The translations under genes and the position numbers were made by a program. From Tanytarsus gracilentus (lineage: Eukaryota > Arthropoda > Insecta > Diptera > Chironomidae): 64,000 bases of DNA. A model generated the notes under the pieces. The model did not search any database, had not been told where the DNA came from, and worked only from the letters and a program-made list of their open reading frames with translations. Within the stretch, counting starts at the first letter, position 1; every line of letters begins with the position of its first letter. Location of the stretch: positions 7,553,501 to 7,617,500 of the forward strand of contig JAXRKN010000045.1 of assembly GCA_038502055.1 (NCBI GenBank), read 5' to 3'. This document shows positions 61,501 to 64,000 of this stretch, piece after piece.

Positions 61501-64000
61501 ACCTTGCTCGAATTCAAGAATTTCGGTGGAGAAGATGAAAATTTAAATTGATATCACAATTCTTCTCCGCCAAATTTATATTTGCTCCAAAAAATGAATT
61601 TTAAGCCTCTTCAACTTCCCCTTTTTCAACTAATTATTTTCTATTTATTTCAGGTACCAACGAAAATTAAATTATTGAACGGAATCGTAGCAGAACAATG
61701 AAACTATGCAGACGGAGTGTGGGTTGAAGGAGAGGAAAAATAGTGCGAGGGTGGAAAATAACCGGGAATGCTCTTTTTCCCTTCACAGGTGTGCAATCAG
61801 AGTCATTGACCTCCATTAGATGATTGTTTGAGCAAGTTTTCTCTCAATGTGGCATTTTTTGTTATGGTGATCAGAGGAAATTGATGCAGATAAAAAATAT
61901 TTCGGGGATTTGTGAACATAATCCTGAGATTTTTTTCGTTTGATTGAAGAGTGACAGGAAAAATATTTTCACGAATGTCGTTTCGATCCATTAAGTAGGA
62001 CTTAGTGTGTTTTTTTGTCACATCAAATTGATCAAGGTGAGAAAACATTTTTTGAAAAATATTTAAAAAATATTTATAATTTCCATAAAATCACTTAATT
62101 TACTTCTAATTTTGTAATTTATGGAGAAAAATATCTCGTTAATGATTTTCCCCATCAATTTCCGCATTAGACACCTAAATCGAAGTGAAAACGGGAATGA
62201 GAGCACGAATGGCAGTAAATGTAGGCAATTAATTTAGTATTTGTTTACATTACCTTTCTCTTTAACGCTCATTGCCACGCCGCAAAAGGAAAGACACACA
62301 ATTGGCAGGTATAAAAGTAAAGGGGGCGAAAAATGGCCCCGCTTATCGGAAACGACAATAAATTTTCCTCATAGAGCATTAAAATTTTATGTTTGGAGAG
62401 AAATTTCCTCAAAGTGTTGCGCACTTGGGCATGAAAAAATTGTTCCTGCCACCTACACACACACTTCACTGCTAAAAGTTCCTTTTTTATGACCGATAAA
62501 AATAATTGTAATGCAGGTGCGATCTAGAGAAGTACTTTTTTTCGGGTTGGTTTATTCACAGTAATTAATGTTGATGCATGATAAGATTAATGAAGAATAA
62601 TAATGAACTTTTTATCGACAAATCCTTTCCATGTAATTTCGAATGTATCGTTTTGCTGTTGAAAGTTTATGAAGATTTACTTCGGGTAATAAATTGCTTT
62701 ATTATCTTAATTAATAATTAATTTTTGTATATGGAAATTATTCGAGCGGAAGAAGAAGAAAAGGCGATGAAAAGTTTTCGCCTAGAGAAGTCGCAAAATT
62801 TGAATAAAATAACTTTTTACTTTTGTGATGCGGAAACGTTGAAGATGATAAAAGAGGAAATGAAATCAAGCGTGATGAGTGAGAAGGATGAGGGAAAATT
62901 TGAATATTTTAATTGAGATCTAAAAGTTTATTGGGAAATTCAAAACTTGTTTTGTTCATCATAAAGTTATCGAATTAAAATTAAGTCACGCTCTTTCAAT
63001 CGCACGTTAATGCATGCCATTGCACACTTCATGCCCATCACACATTGCTGCCATTTTTCGCGCGTCCATCTAGTGTTGATTTTCCATGTCATTTACGCTC
63101 GTCAGTTGACAAACATTTGATGCTCAATGTGAATAAGTGAATGGCGTTAATAGAAACTGAAAATAAATTTTATCTCTTGCAGAATTTAAACTGCTACAAA
63201 ATTGACATTCCGCTCTCGAATTTTACCAAAAATATTCTCGAACTAATCTCAAAATGCAAACTATGCAGTGAAATTAATTTTTGAGTTGCATTTTAGAGAA
63301 TTTAACAGTAAAATTTACTTCAGCCGTGATTCGAGTGCATAAAGAACATTCGAATAATGCTTGGATATCAATTTTCATTACTGCCGCTGCTGATTCTGAT
63401 ATTAATCTTCAATTTTTCGACCTTTATTAACTTCATCAATGCTGATGATTTTGATCTCTCGCACTCACTCTCTCTCGCCATATGGCCACAAATCGCCACA
63501 TTTACCGTTCACTGACGGACTGAGCGAGAAGCAAAATTGATGTTGGCCAATTGAAAATTTTATTATTCATGTAATTATGCACCGTTCATCGAGCTGCTGT
63601 GAATTTTTTGTCTAATAATTATTTTTTCACTAATTCAAATATTTTTAAACTAAAGAAAATTCAACAGATGACACTGAAGTGCATTCGTGATGACGACTCT
63701 GGTCAAATTTCAGTTGATGATAATTTTTTTATAGTTTGAGAGATAAAATTTTACGATAAGAAAAATTCTTCAAACAAAATTTTCATGAATATGCAAATTT
63801 ATTTTAAAGTTTTTTTGGTCAGCAGCCAACGAACTTTCATGATGACCTTTTTTCTCTTTGATGAGAATTTTTTAACCTCATTTTTGTTTATTTTAATCGA
63901 AAAATTTCTTAAGGCAACAAAAAAACTTTTCATTTTTTACAATTTTCACCTGCTTGAAATTGTTTTCTTTCAATTTTTCCTCTTTTAAGTTGAAAAAAGG
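55527..64000. other. 8.5 kb without a supportable gene
   Basis: Open frames here reach about 100 codons but are Phe/Lys/Leu-rich and lack motifs on either strand. There is an ATT microsatellite near 59206-59220. A possible splice acceptor (TATTTCAG) ends at about 61654, but the following sequence is not clearly coding. This may be intergenic DNA or an intron of a gene whose exons lie outside the window. Confidence 0.55.

Noticed and set aside
61640..61720. Possible exon after TATTTCAG at about 61654
   Set aside because: The following frames close quickly and show no protein-like pattern.

Overview
The window is nuclear DNA of an insect, most likely a lower (nematoceran) fly. It is very AT-rich. 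Genes are split by short GT-AG introns (about 50-110 nt) or very long ones. The receptor at 2-22 kb matches the dipteran tachykinin receptor TkR99D best. No bacterial operons, tRNAs, rRNAs or CRISPR arrays were seen. The species cannot be named from the sequence alone.

Layout. (1) 2.3-22.8 kb, + strand: a ten-exon tachykinin receptor gene (494 aa). Its introns hold a same-strand, single-exon Cys-rich gene (11.0-11.8 kb), a 120-bp tandem repeat block (12.8-13.8 kb), a dead hAT transposon with a perfect 8-bp target duplication (15.2-16.0 kb) and a 125-bp hAT-type MITE with its own perfect 8-bp duplication (21.4-21.5 kb). (2) 25.8-31.4 kb, + strand: three tandem secreted lipase genes of the pancreatic-lipase/phospholipase A1 type. 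They share six-exon structures and a 9-nt microexon that carries most of the catalytic Asp codon. Copy 1 has a C-terminal frameshift, a weak promoter and an insertion at its old stop. (3) 31.8-33.35 kb, - strand: a four-exon classical short-chain dehydrogenase. (4) 36.76-37.65 kb: a composite repeat with 11-bp inverted ends and a 17-bp minisatellite. (5) 39.26-41.87 kb, - strand: a seven-exon gene with an ASH/MSP-like domain. (6) 45.2-45.64 kb: 24 perfectly phased 18-bp repeats, each carrying a kappaB-like decamer. (7) 47.4-50.5 kb, - strand: an ABHD17 depalmitoylase. Past its TGA-C stop the same frame stays open through an intron, then crosses a TAG into a 418-codon disordered ORF. (8) 50.95-52.97 kb, + strand: PTCD1-like mitochondrial PPR protein, divergent from ABHD17 and convergent on a Bud32/TP53RK kinase gene (53.0-53.7 kb, - strand). 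(9) 54.96-55.53 kb, - strand: a small secreted DUF1091 protein. (10) 55.5-64 kb: no supportable gene.

The genes do not form one pathway. The observations most worth following are the ABHD17 downstream frame, the phased kappaB-like array, and the structure and decay of the lipase cluster. Exon joins were worked out by hand from reading frame and splice consensus, with no transcript evidence.
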